Positions 37,301 to 47,295 of a stretch of DNA of 64,000 nucleotides are shown here, one piece after another. The DNA is from Neocallimastix lanati (nom. inval.) (Eukaryota; Neocallimastigomycota; Neocallimastigomycetes; Neocallimastigales; Neocallimastigaceae). Position 1 is the first letter of the stretch. Every line of letters begins with the position of its first letter. Under the pieces are notes generated by a model. That model did not search any database, had not been told where the DNA came from, and saw only the letters and a program-made list of their open reading frames with translations. The translations under genes and the position numbers were made by a program. The DNA lies in contig JACVTC010000261.1 of the NCBI GenBank assembly GCA_016946835.1, positions 1 to 64,000 on the forward strand. Direction: 5' to 3'.

Positions 37301-37771
37301 TCTAAGTATTTGATGAATATAAAGCCATTAAGGAGAAATAATAATTATATTCAATATGCCTATAAACTTTTCAGCGATGAGCAATTGAAAGATAATTTAT
37401 TAGATACTATTGAAAATGCATTAATTAATTTTTATTCGGAATTAACTAATAAAATATTAAATATTAAAACTATTATAATAAATGATAACAGTTCCTTAAA
37501 AAAGTATTACAAAAAAATTAACGCTTTTGCAACTAAAAGAAAATATTCGGATGCTGAAATTATTTTTATTAATAGTAATTTAAACTATATTGGTGAAATA
37601 ATAACAATAAATATAAATAAAAATATAAACAACGTTATTGACCACAATACTACAGAAAAAAAAGCATTAATTGATTATATTAGTATTGTAGAACCTATTT
37701 ATAATTATATTAAAGAATTTTCTTCTCCATTTAATTTTGAAAATATAAAAGGAATAATTGAATCTATTTAA
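34382..37771 (+). CDS. Secreted protein of unknown function, 1129 residues
   Basis: The ATG is followed by a textbook signal peptide (FQLLLILFLLITHANC, cleavage near residue 18). The mature protein is rich in Asn, Tyr, Ile, Leu and Asp with many Asn-X-Ser/Thr sites, consistent with N-glycosylation. It looks mostly helical, with an acidic Asn/Asp/Glu spacer around residues 515-570 (DQDNEDNQNDEENNTEN) separating two halves. A few Cys are scattered (for example residues ~366, 382, and the SDCSE...YNC pair near 920-935). No GPI-type hydrophobic tail, dockerin, CBM or catalytic signature is visible. Divergent from the Thr-rich secreted protein gene. I do not recognise the family. Confidence 0.82.
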   Translation: MFQLLLILFLLITHANCEFIEIIGLSSLFDPDSIETSSEFLSLYNINKYDYDIELNNFKEFEQDILNLTWVDNYETNPKISLDITSPKYQFGIKLLTTAFLKRFIDSHKSTGEFQNNLNLYIYNLEDNTDIDFFNTIDTIENSTEINVNNYPSQSLNIIARNKLGLFLRYNIPDRNDIKLGGISYSDLRYAIGEICDSFSYEDYKLNNVGYNSNKNIVNYLFLSPLGTAFDIEGDVRLYENYDEMYRSPIGIEHLLSLAINNKLKLTREDIINSFINTSKNTIINYLISEEGSVNYNLRKSKSFKFAYKEGAKYVESQASFISIGDSLINYPDVTFTDYKNSKWILFEKISDLSLEEKFFYDVKNICYDNGIKDNLFLPFGIFYEDCSYSVFEYANNMKESFYYLIKYIKSINLSIIDLLKFISLFDNLIETYDLYDNVYNNKKDIDSEIAINHLKELYNDIYYYYDIKYKNLINSIEYENNISNIVSIKDLSNNDELYNYYLNNNIDAINDQDNEDNQNDEENNTENPDIQSAIYDGKNEKNSTETEYFNLNNEENNIIEVYDIKNNLVPISYNNIKNIYFYNTINYDSYGNIQNIDNEDFDNFLFKNSSISDIFEKIDELKRIEEENPINTYYYFNNNLYEEEQLLLELKLINKLNKILGKRNIPITDGNITNYLNSLLENIEKIKGYKYATMDDLMVIVNYLKSILINKRLSIINGENKAYNIEELFNAYKDLYNLVSNKIDINDYYTTSKLASLYLDFDLYEELNNSNYNDTLHLNSNIGIDNNKDFIMNYSYQSDKFIHKFITFLLNNYYYEKNYNISVITSELSKKLKSYKNEKIFSENLDNLTHFKEYENLLNRYVSYMDAYNKILTNIFEKKGKILFNGIHYDENLNKYLEIMYKYYQSLIYSDILESNIYSSDCSESFLGIKYYNCTKLLTNKEDTLKEIDLFDIISVGLNLNTYIVEKYKYWFSKYLMNIKPLRRNNNYIQYAYKLFSDEQLKDNLLDTIENALINFYSELTNKILNIKTIIINDNSSLKKYYKKINAFATKRKYSDAEIIFINSNLNYIGEIITININKNINNVIDHNTTEKKALIDYISIVEPIYNYIKEFSSPFNFENIKGIIESI

Positions 37772-38917
37772 GTTAGTAATTTGAATTTAATATTTAAAGT
37801 TTTAGTAACTAAAAATTAAAAAAATAAAATAAAAATAAATAAATAAATAAATAAAATATAAAAAAAAAGAAAAAAGAAAAATTACAAATTAAAAGTATAA
37901 AGAATTTTATTTTAATAATATTATTACATTAAGAATATATGAATAATATTTAAAAAAAAGTCAAAATATAAAAATAAGAAAAATAATAATAAAAAATAAA
38001 AAAACAAAATTAAAATATAAAAATATATTTATAAATACAATTATAATTATAATTTTAAAAAAATAGATATAATTAAATAGAAATAAATAAAATGATTAAA
38101 AATAAGCATTTAATAAAAGTAGAAATAATTATAAATAAGAGATAGTGATATAAAAAAAAAAAGATAAAAATAATAAATGAAAATATACATACACATTAGA
38201 ATAAAAAATTATAAATTATAAAGTTATAATTAGTACTAATATTTTAATGTTTTTATTATTAATATTAAATATTTTTATAATATATATATTATACTTTGTA
38301 ATAATTAATGAAATAATTATTAAATAATCGTTAATTGTTTTAATTCTTTCTTTTTATTTATTTTATTATTACTTTTTTTTTTTTATTTTATTTTATTATT
38401 TTTATTATTATTATTATTTGGTAAAATCAAGAAATATAAAGCAATTACCTTAATTTTATTTATCATATCATTTTAAATAATTTAAAAATTAAAATCTTTA
38501 ACAATTTTACATAAATATATAATTAATTTATATTTTTTTTTTTTTTAAATTTTTTTTTTTAAAAATTAAAAATTAGTTTTTAAGAAAAGTTTTATTTCTT
38601 TATATTTCTTAATAAATATAAAGTAAAAATAAAATTATTTTCTTTATCAAATATTTATAATATACAAAATTAATTGAAATAAAATAGAAACAGATATCAT
38701 TTTTGTCAAAATATATAGATATTGAATAAAACTTATTTTTCTAAAATATTTTAGAAAAGGGAATTAATATAGGATTAGATTAATATAGTCAATAATTATT
38801 TTTTCAATCTATATATATTGAAAATATATCTATTGATTTTTATTTTCATCAATGTATATTTATATGCATAAATAATAAGTAAAAATATTTTATAATTATA
38901 TTAAATAAGCACGTTTT

Positions 38918-39029
38918 ACATTTATTTAAATAATTATTTCATTAATAAAGATTTTTATTATTATATTTTTACATTTATTTAAATAATTATTTCATTAATA
39001 AAGACTTTTATTATTATATTTTTACTTTA
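38918..39029. repeat. 53-bp tandem duplication
   Basis: ACATTTATTTAAATAATT begins at 38918 and again at 38971. The two units are nearly identical through TTCATTAATAAAGA and the following TTATTATATTTTT. Confidence 0.9.
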
Positions 39030-39319
39030 TTTATTTTTAATATTTAAAGAAATTTTATTATTAAATTTTATTATAAATATTTAATTATATAAATATTTAA
39101 ATATTTTAATAAATTTTAATAATATGTAAAGTAATAATTCTATAAAAGATTAAATAAAAAATTTTAAGTTTCACTAATATGAAATAATCAATTAAATAAT
39201 ACTATTATATATAGATATAAAATGAAATATTTAAATAAAACGATTAATAAAGTATCAGAGTAAATTTAAATAAATTTTATTAATTTATTTTTAGATTAAT
39301 TCTAACATTTATGAGTCAA

Positions 39320-39610
39320 ATAAAATTAACATTTTGGTTCCACTTAATTTTAGAGGATTGTATAGTTGACTATTCCCACAGATGGTACAAGGAGTTCAAT
39401 GGCAAAAAAGAGGCCCGATTTGAAAAATTTTTTTCGGGTAAGTCTTACTATATTATCCTTAACTAGGGTTGGATTGTGTCGACGTCGAAGAAGTAAGACA
39501 ATACATAGTAGAAAATTATTATAATTAACTGTTGTAGTAAGTAAAAGGGAAGAGCAAATAGGTTCTATTACCCTATTTACTTACTATTTCAAAGTCTAGA
39601 AAATTATTCT
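39320..39610. other. Hairpin-rich unique island, possible structured RNA or small element
   Basis: This ~290-base island has much higher sequence complexity than its surroundings. Inverted pairs are GTCTTACT (39442-39449) with AGTAAGAC (39492-39499), and AGTAAGTAAAAGGG (39536-39549) with CCCTATTTACTTACT (39571-39585), with a 21-base loop in the latter. The first pair encloses a perfect palindrome TCGACGTCGA (39479-39488). A 12-base direct repeat TAGAAAATTATT at 39509-39520 and 39597-39608 brackets the second hairpin, like a target-site duplication. No frame is open and I recognise no standard RNA family. Confidence 0.45.
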
Positions 39611-40045
39611 AATATATATTTATTAAAGTTAATTTAAAAATATTTTTTATATATTATTAATAATATTTTGAACCTAGATTATTACACATAAAAAATTAGT
39701 ATTACATTCATCTATAATTGAATATACTTTTGATCGGACTATAATTATATTGTTAAATAGGCAATATGTTAAGTGTTCATATTAGAATGGATAATATATA
39801 TATATCAAATAAAAACAATAAACTATTTAGTTTAATATTGATCTTAATAGATATCATTATTATTTATATTCATATAAGAATACTAACAAGATACCAAAAG
39901 TTTTATTAAATTAAAATTAACTAGGAATTAGATCGTTTCAAAGCAGAAATGATAATACTACTTATTAAATATTATTAAATAATATTTTATAATTATACAT
40001 AGACATAAATAATTATTAAAAAGATTTATTTCTTTTTTTTTTTTT

Positions 40046-40076
<31 letters not shown>

Positions 40077-40733
40077 TTTTGTTTTTTTTTTTTTTTGTTT
40101 TTTTCCAGTATTTCTAAGAATTAAAGAAAAAATTTAAATAAAAATTTTAGCTTTTTATTCAAATTTAGATTAATATATATTAAATTAAAAGTAGTAGAAA
40201 TTTATTTAAAAAATAAATTAATAAAAAAATAAATATATAAAAAATAAATAAATAAATAATAGTTAAATAAGTAAATAAATAATTAAATAATTAAAAAAAC
40301 AATAAATAAATAAATAAATAAATAAAAAATATAGCTAGCATATATATATTGCTATAAATTTTCTTTCTTTTAAATTATTATAATTTATATAAATATTGTA
40401 ATTATAAAATAAATAATAAATTCAGTTTATATAAATTATTAATATTTTTTATAAATTGTAATTTTTTTTTTTTTTGGAAAGTTTAGTTATTATATATAAT
40501 TAATTTTTTAAATAATATATTTTAATAATAAAATTTATTATTAATAAAAATCTACTTGTTACATAAAAATAAGTCATTATATTTCATAAAAAAATCTATA
40601 TTTTAATTTATGTAAAATAATAAATATTATATATAATTGAATAATTGAATAATAAATAATTAAAATTAACATATAAATAATAAAAATTAACATATAAATA
40701 ATAAATATTAACATATAAATAATAAATATTAAC

Positions 40734-41349
40734 CATTTTTTTTTTTTTACTTCCGGTGTGTACAACTCTTTTGCTCCCCTCATAGCAGAGAATATTAAGG
40801 TAGTCACAACACTTTCTTATGCTTTCACATAGGTGGATATCGTCCCTACTGGACAGCCTTACTGTGGTTCAGCATTGGCGCTCTGACATGCTTATAATTG
40901 TGAGAATTTTCTAGTACCCTTTTTTCTCTTAAGTAATTCTCCAGTTCCTAACTTCTGTTGAAACGAGGCTAGTCTTTGCTAATCCAAGAGAAACGCACTA
41001 GCTCACTTTTAATTATAGCATTAATAGTCAAAAAGATTGCGTTTTGTAGACTTAAATCTACAAGCATATGATTTTCATATGCCGGAACTCCTTCGTAAGT
41101 ATATTAATGACAGTACTTGTGCAACCCTCTCAAGCCCACAGTTAGGACAGTATCTTGTCTATATTACTTAGGAGATATGAGAATAATATATATATAAGAT
41201 TAGGGGAATATTTACCTGTGTCCTAACCACCATGTTCCTAAAAAACCTCAGTGATGAAAAATCGCAGAAAATGGTCAAAGGACGTGATCGAACCAGGACC
41301 CTTATGTATACTAGCTCGAAAACTAACAACCAGGATAGAACCTGACCGA
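40734..41349 (-). mobile_element. tRNA-derived SINE-like retroposon
   Basis: On the minus strand the element starts with a 75-base tRNA-like head (41347 down to 41273) whose ends, GGTCAGG and TTTGACC, pair as a 7-bp acceptor stem with two G-T wobbles. The head contains a B-box-like GGTTCGATCAC. A ~530-base body of normal complexity follows, then a poly-A tail (T-run 40736-40748 on the plus strand). A 10-base direct repeat AAATATTAAC flanks it (40724-40733 and 41350-41359), and removing the insert restores the surrounding TAAATAATAAATATTAACATA repeat. One minus frame reads YCPNCGLERVAQVL, reminiscent of a LINE C-terminal zinc-knuckle, so the body may derive from a LINE 3' end. It is non-autonomous. 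Confidence 0.7.
41273..41347 (-). pseudogene. tRNA-like sequence (SINE head)
   Basis: Exactly 75 bases with a 7-bp acceptor stem, a weak D-arm (CTA/TAG around a loop containing GG) and GTTCGATC in the T-loop position. The T-stem and anticodon stem do not pair well, so this is not a functional tRNA gene. It is probably the RNA polymerase III promoter portion of the retroposon. Confidence 0.55.
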
Positions 41350-42109
41350 AAATATTAACATATAAATAATAAATAATAAATAATAAATAATAAATAATAA
41401 ATAATAAATAATAAATAATAAATAATACAAATAATAAATAATAAATAATAAATAATAAATAATAAATAATAAATAATAAATAATAAATAATAAATAATAA
41501 ATAATAAATAATAAATAATAAATAATACAAATTAATTTTTTTTTTTTTTTTTTTTTTAATTATTGGGTAAATTTAATTTGATATTTTAATATAAATATTT
41601 TTTATATTATTATTTCTTTACTTATTTTTAAATTATAATCATTTTATTGATAAATATATATATATATTTTTTTAAGAAAATATTTTTATTTTTTATTCTT
41701 AATCATCACTTAATAATATATATTTTTTTAAGAAAATATTTTTATTTTTTATTCTTAATCATCACTTAATAATATATATTTTTTTAAGAAAATATTTTTA
41801 TTTTTTATTCTTAATCATCACTTAATAATATATATTTTTTTATATATATATTTTCTTTATATATAATTATATTTATAAATTTTGCTAGTACATATTTATA
41901 AATATGTCTAATTTACATTAAAATAATGCATTTTATATATAGTCACTATTAATTTTTATATATTTATTGCCTAAATTTTTAATATTTTTTTTTTTTAAAT
42001 ACAATATATATTATTTAATTTTTTAGTAATATTTTTAAAATATATATATATATTTTAAAAATAAAATTGTAATTTTAAAATAATATAATGTTAAAATATC
42101 TTTAATATT
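41350..42109. other. Microsatellite-rich upstream region of the 1233-residue gene
   Basis: A TAAATAA trinucleotide-type array (41360-41526) is the target into which the retroposon inserted. A poly-T tract follows, then a 56-bp tandem repeat (41665-41835) and TA-rich sequence up to the ATG at 42110. The last 200 bases are the presumed promoter; no specific site is recognisable. Confidence 0.6.
41665..41835. repeat. 56-bp tandem repeat, three copies
   Basis: TTTTTTTAAGAAAATATT recurs with its AAG at 41674, 41730 and 41786. Each copy is followed by ATTCTTAATCATCACTTAATAA. Copies are essentially identical, so expansion is recent. Confidence 0.93.
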
Positions 42110-45100
42110 ATGGAAAAGATTGATTTTGGATATAACCCTAAATTTCAAATAAATAAAAAAAGGAAATTTTATTTATTTCCTTTTAACTTTTTGATAAAGT
42201 TATGTAAAGAAGCAGATAATTATTTACCTTTAATTTTGTTGTTTGACCAATACTTTGATATTGATATTATTAAAGGAATCAAAGAAAATTTATTTATTAA
42301 TTTTGAAAGTATTTATGACATTTTAAAATATTATTTAAAGTATGTATTGATTTTGGAACGATATGACTTTTTTAAAAAGAGCAGATATTATTGTAATTGT
42401 CTACTTAAAATAGGAGAGTATAATAAATATATTAATTTTTTATTTATAATTAAATTGTATACGTACTATTTAAAACTTGAAATTAAAAATATAATATTGA
42501 GAGAATATATTTTTCAATATTCTGAAAAGTATTCGGTCGAAGACTTTAAATTGGAAATAAGAACAACGAATATTGAAAATTTACTTGAAAATGAAAATAA
42601 TAATGCTAATTTAGAACATTATCTTTATGAATTGATTTTGAAATCTTATGCTGAGAAAAAAGATATAAATTTGGAAGAAGAAAGTGACTTTTTTTTTGAA
42701 ATTCATTTAAATGCACTTAATGATTTTATTGAAAATTATAATATAGAATGGATAAAAAAATACTGGAAATATGTTAAAAAAACTGATATTTATAGTAATA
42801 TTATTACAGAAAAAATGACAAAAGAAGAAGAAGCTAAAGAGTACTCTTTACCTGAGACTATTATAAAGCTAGCAAATACTAAAACCAATAGAAAGTTTTT
42901 AAAAGTATATCTAAAAAATAAAGATGAAATTGATTTTATTTTATGTCAAGGATATTTTGTAGAAGATATCAGTGAAGATAAAGATTTTATTTTTAATAAA
43001 ATGAAAAATGTTAAGCATGTTAATAATTATAAGTTTGGGTATACTAAGGAAATTCTTTCTGAAATTGATTTTATCTTAAACCATATAAATAATAATGATA
43101 CTATCTTAAAAAAATATGATATAAATAAACTGTATAATATATATTATTATAAAACTATTTTAAATATAGATTACTATACAATAAATCTTTTTAAACCCAT
43201 ATTTAAAGATAAATTTGAAAATGATATTTTATTTGCAAAAGAAGATAAACCGAATTCTATTCGATGTCCTTATAGAAAAAAAAATAAATACTATAATAGT
43301 GTAAAATATGAAGTTCCTTTTACGAGAGTGAATTCCTTGTATAAACAAGATTCTGATAACTATATTAAAAAGTATTTTAAAAGTATATTAGAATATTTGG
43401 ATAAACTATGCAAAGAATTGGATAATTTTTTTGAATTAAAAAATAAAAATTCTATTAATGACTCTATATTGCAAAGTAAAATAATGTATCTTATTAAAAA
43501 AACAAATATGGAAGCATTTAAAGAATATCTTAAATCTAATAAAGAGGATAATTATATTTATTATGAAATATTTATAAGAGATGATTTTTTTAAATTTTTT
43601 ATATTAAAAATTTTATTATTTTTTTATTCACCTAGAATTAATAAAATATTATCGTTGTATGAATATAACAACGAAAGAATTACCTTTAACATTGATGGTA
43701 ATATAAAATCAAAAAAAATAAATTTTTTTTACCGTGAAAAGAGAGATCTTGAAAATAACCTAAAAATTATAGTATTATTTTCATTTAATATGCAAAAAAA
43801 AAATAATTTAGAAGAATTAAAATTTTTTTTAAATGATTTAAAAGAAATAATAATCAAAATTAATAAGAAGTTTTCTTTTAGTGGTTTTTTTAACATATTG
43901 AATAATTTTAATGATTCAAAATGTATTTCAAAAATACTTTTCATTGATAATAAGAACGCATACAAATTATATAGTGATATCTATAATTTATGTTATACAT
44001 TAAATATAAGTTCTAAAGAAATAAATGAAAACGCCTATAATGCAAATAAAATAAGTTCTAAAGAAATATTTTCATATAAATTAAATCGTTTTTATTTTGA
44101 TTATTTTGTGTTGAAAGAATTGTTTCATTCAATAAGAAATAGTAGAAGCTTTTCAATAAAATCAAAAAAAATTAATAAAGATTTAATATATCATTTATTT
44201 AAAAATAACATAAATTTGTTTTTTAGTTATATTTACAATAAATTGGATAAACTATTTTATAATGACTATATTTACATTAAAAATATATATATAAATAAAA
44301 TTAATGAAGATACGAAAATAAATTTTGAATTTTTTAAAGTTAGATATTATTTTGCTGTTAGTGACAATGAAAACACTAGAATGATAAATCCATTTAAAAA
44401 TAATAAAAAAAAGTATAATTATATAATTAGATTTTATTATCGTAGAAATGATTTGACAAATGCATATAATCAAATAATATTAAATAATAATATAATAAAG
44501 TATGATACATTTTTTAAAAATTTATCAATCGTATTATATAAAAATAGAAAATTACATTCAAAAATTTATAAAGATAAATATAATGATATTGATTATGATC
44601 TAAATCACGAAATATTAAGTTGGAATATTTCTAGTGAACATAAATATTATAAGGATGCTGAGTATGATGGCAAAAGTTTTTACAGCCCTAACCTTATTTA
44701 CGATTCTGAAAGGTCAACCCCAATTTTATTAAGTGAAAGTGATAATTCTTCCTATAATGAATCTAATAGTTCTAATAGTTCTAATAGTTCTAATAGTTCT
44801 AATAGTTCTGATAGTTCTGATAGTTCAAATAGTTCTAATAATAGAACGTTAACCATTGAAAAAAATTCACTTTATAAACAAAATTTTGATATTTTTGAAG
44901 ACCAATTTAGAACAAGAAAAATACTTTATTGTGTATATAAAAAATTTAAAACATTTAATATTAGGTATAAAAAATCGAACTATAAAAAATTAAAAATAAA
45001 CGATTTTAATATTATATATAATGAATACTATAAAAAATTACGTTCAAGTTATGCATTTGACTTTATCTTAGATATATTAAAATTTACATTTTGTTTTGAA

Positions 45101-45811
45101 GATAACATTTATAAATTTAAAATTAATTTAAAAAATCATAGCGAATATAATGTAATTCCGAATTTATTAGTTGATTATGAGTATTCAAATGAATACATAC
45201 GTTTTTTAGAAAGTATAATAGAATTTTATGATGCAGGGTTAAACTATAAATATAACGGTTTAATTATTAATAATTTTTCAACAAATGAGGATGAAGAAAA
45301 TTCAGAAAGTGAAGATAGTGATAACGAAGAAGATTCAGAAAATGCAGAAAGCGATAATGAAGAAGAAAGAAACAAAATAAACAATTTAAATGATTTATAT
45401 CATAATTTTTATAATATTAGACTAACAAATAATGAAATTTATGAAATAGATAACGAAAATAAGAACTTTTTTGCATTAACAATGGGCATTTATTTACTAA
45501 ATTCGAATTATTCCAGTAATTATATATATAATACATTAAATAATATTAATTACTGTCATTATAATGAGATGGTTTTTAAATCTGGAATAATATCTAAATG
45601 GTTAAAATGGATTAATAATTATTCATTTACCAATGAAACAAATAACTTTTATGTTAACCCGAATAAAGAGGAGCAAACAATACTTTATAGTATAAAAGAT
45701 TTTTTTAAATTTGATGATTATACAACCATTAATAGAATAGCATTACCATCATTTTTATATTATTTAAGTGATAATAACATATATAATACATATAACTTAA
45801 AACTAGGGTAA
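42110..45811 (+). CDS. Uncharacterised 1233-residue intracellular protein
   Basis: No signal peptide or membrane segment. The start MEKIDFGYNP is the first ATG of the frame and is preceded by an AT-rich leader. The protein is Lys/Asn/Tyr/Ile-rich and largely helical. Near residues 885-910 it has a run of nine-base TCTAATAGT repeats coding SNS/NSS triplets. Near 1065-1100 there is an acidic tract (NSESEDSDNEEDSEN). The C-terminal ~150 residues form the most conserved-looking block, retained in the duplicated fragment (MVFKSGIISKWLKWINNY ... YNTYNLKLG). The even helical texture could hide degenerate ankyrin- or TPR-like solenoid repeats, but I cannot show it. The donor of the fragments at 6021 and 58021. 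Function unknown. Confidence 0.82.
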   Translation: MEKIDFGYNPKFQINKKRKFYLFPFNFLIKLCKEADNYLPLILLFDQYFDIDIIKGIKENLFINFESIYDILKYYLKYVLILERYDFFKKSRYYCNCLLKIGEYNKYINFLFIIKLYTYYLKLEIKNIILREYIFQYSEKYSVEDFKLEIRTTNIENLLENENNNANLEHYLYELILKSYAEKKDINLEEESDFFFEIHLNALNDFIENYNIEWIKKYWKYVKKTDIYSNIITEKMTKEEEAKEYSLPETIIKLANTKTNRKFLKVYLKNKDEIDFILCQGYFVEDISEDKDFIFNKMKNVKHVNNYKFGYTKEILSEIDFILNHINNNDTILKKYDINKLYNIYYYKTILNIDYYTINLFKPIFKDKFENDILFAKEDKPNSIRCPYRKKNKYYNSVKYEVPFTRVNSLYKQDSDNYIKKYFKSILEYLDKLCKELDNFFELKNKNSINDSILQSKIMYLIKKTNMEAFKEYLKSNKEDNYIYYEIFIRDDFFKFFILKILLFFYSPRINKILSLYEYNNERITFNIDGNIKSKKINFFYREKRDLENNLKIIVLFSFNMQKKNNLEELKFFLNDLKEIIIKINKKFSFSGFFNILNNFNDSKCISKILFIDNKNAYKLYSDIYNLCYTLNISSKEINENAYNANKISSKEIFSYKLNRFYFDYFVLKELFHSIRNSRSFSIKSKKINKDLIYHLFKNNINLFFSYIYNKLDKLFYNDYIYIKNIYINKINEDTKINFEFFKVRYYFAVSDNENTRMINPFKNNKKKYNYIIRFYYRRNDLTNAYNQIILNNNIIKYDTFFKNLSIVLYKNRKLHSKIYKDKYNDIDYDLNHEILSWNISSEHKYYKDAEYDGKSFYSPNLIYDSERSTPILLSESDNSSYNESNSSNSSNSSNSSNSSDSSDSSNSSNNRTLTIEKNSLYKQNFDIFEDQFRTRKILYCVYKKFKTFNIRYKKSNYKKLKINDFNIIYNEYYKKLRSSYAFDFILDILKFTFCFEDNIYKFKINLKNHSEYNVIPNLLVDYEYSNEYIRFLESIIEFYDAGLNYKYNGLIINNFSTNEDEENSESEDSDNEEDSENAESDNEEERNKINNLNDLYHNFYNIRLTNNEIYEIDNENKNFFALTMGIYLLNSNYSSNYIYNTLNNINYCHYNEMVFKSGIISKWLKWINNYSFTNETNNFYVNPNKEEQTILYSIKDFFKFDDYTTINRIALPSFLYYLSDNNIYNTYNLKLG

Positions 45812-46129
45812 ATTTTTAATATTTATATACTATTTTCTAATTGTATAAATTTTATTAAGTATATTAATAAATTAGAAATAAAAATAAGTAATTTTGATTT
45901 ATTTAATTAATTTTTTATTAATATTCATAATTCCTAAGTATCTGAATATTATTTAATTGTTTTGTATATTTATTATATTAATATTTATATTTAAAATTAA
46001 TAATAAATTAATACATTTAATATATAATTTATAATTATATAGTATGATTTACATATGATTTACATAATTTCATATTATAATTATAAATTTATGTTTTATG
46101 TTTATTTATTTATTCAACAAATTTTTTTA

Positions 46130-46265
46130 TTTTATTTTATTTTATTTTATTCAATCTGTACTTAATATTCATATTTCTAGTATTTATTTTATTTTATTTT
46201 ATTTTATTCAATCTGTACTTAATATTCATATTTCTAGTATTTATTTTATTTTATTTTATTTTATT
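46130..46265. repeat. 57-bp tandem duplication
   Basis: CAATCTGTACTTAATATTCA starts at 46152 and again at 46209, with identical flanking TTTTATTTTATT runs. Confidence 0.9.
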
Positions 46266-46666
46266 TTTTTTTTATTTTTTTTTTTTATAAAATTCTTTTG
46301 TTACAAAATAAAAAATAATAAAAAAAAGTTGATTTAAATATTTAAATTATCTTATTTATATTTTTATATAATTTTTATTTTAATCATAAATATTTTTTTT
46401 TTTTTTTTATTGAAAATAATATTAAAAAGTCGTTTTTTAAATTAAATTTTTATATATATTTGTCTGGAAAAAATTATATTTTAAAATAATAATATTAAAA
46501 AATAATATTAATTAAAAATAATTATTTATTTTTTGTTTAATAAACAATCTTTACTGTTAATGATATTAAAACTAATAAAAATTTAAATCAAAGTATAAAA
46601 AATATATCTCTTAACAAATAATATATTAAACAAAAGTAATTTGAAGTATAATAAAAAATATATATA

Positions 46667-46763
46667 CTTTAAGTAACAGTAATACAAAAAAATATTTAAT
46701 TTTTTTTTTTTTTTATAAAAAGGTTTAAATTAAAAAACTTTTTTGTATTACTGCTACTTAAAG
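46667..46763. repeat. 97-bp hairpin with 25-bp arms
   Basis: The left arm 46667-46691 (starting CTTTAAGTAACAGTAATAC) and right arm 46739-46763 (ending GTATTACTGCTACTTAAAG) are inverted copies over 25 bases with one mismatch. The 47-base loop holds a poly-T run. It resembles a very short foldback element or a transcribed hairpin. No target-site duplication is clear. Confidence 0.75.
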
Positions 46764-47295
46764 AGTAAAATTATTCATAATAAAATTAATAAAAATAATC
46801 AATATATATATATATATATATTTTTTTTTAATATTTAATAAAATTTAATATTTTCTAAATAAAATAGTTTTTTTTTTTTTTTTTTTTTTTTGTTAATATA
46901 TATATATAATATTTATTTTGTATTTTTTTTTAATTTTTTTTTTTTTTTAAATAGTTAAACTGATTTTATTTTTATAATAAATATTTTATTAATGTATCAT
47001 TGTTTGTAAAAGAAAAATCATTAAATAAATATATATTTTTATGAAATATATTATTTCTTATTATTTAATTAAACCCTTATACAAATATATAAATATTTTA
47101 CTATTAATATAAGTATTTAAAGAAAATAAAAAAAAAAAATTCTGGATTTAATGATATATAAAAATTATTTAATATGAATACTTAAATATTTAAGTAATTA
47201 AAAAGTTTAATTGCTTATCAAATGAAAAAAATTATTAAAGTTTTATTTATTAAATTTATAATGATAATTAAATTAATAGTTTATTTCACAATCAG

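Larger units (their letters stand above)
37772..40733. other. Intergenic spacer before the SINE-like insertion
   Basis: Mostly AT-rich low complexity. It contains a 53-bp tandem duplication (38918-39023), a hairpin-rich higher-complexity island (39320-39610, separate entry), a (T15-16 G) run at 40032-40105 with G's at 40048, 40065, 40081 and 40097, and TAAATAAATAAA runs at 40200-40330. No protein-coding frame is credible. Confidence 0.6.

Noticed and set aside
40577-40807. 76-codon minus-strand frame over the retroposon 3' end
   Set aside because: Half is retroposon 3' end and half is flanking TAAATAATAAA repeat; it crosses the poly-A tail and the target duplication.
41273-41347. A functional tRNA gene
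   Set aside because: The acceptor stem pairs, but the T-stem and anticodon stem do not; it is better explained as a SINE head.
41168-41530. 120-codon minus-strand frame starting in TAAATAA repeats
   Set aside because: A YYLLFI microsatellite translation running into the SINE head; no independent support as a protein.
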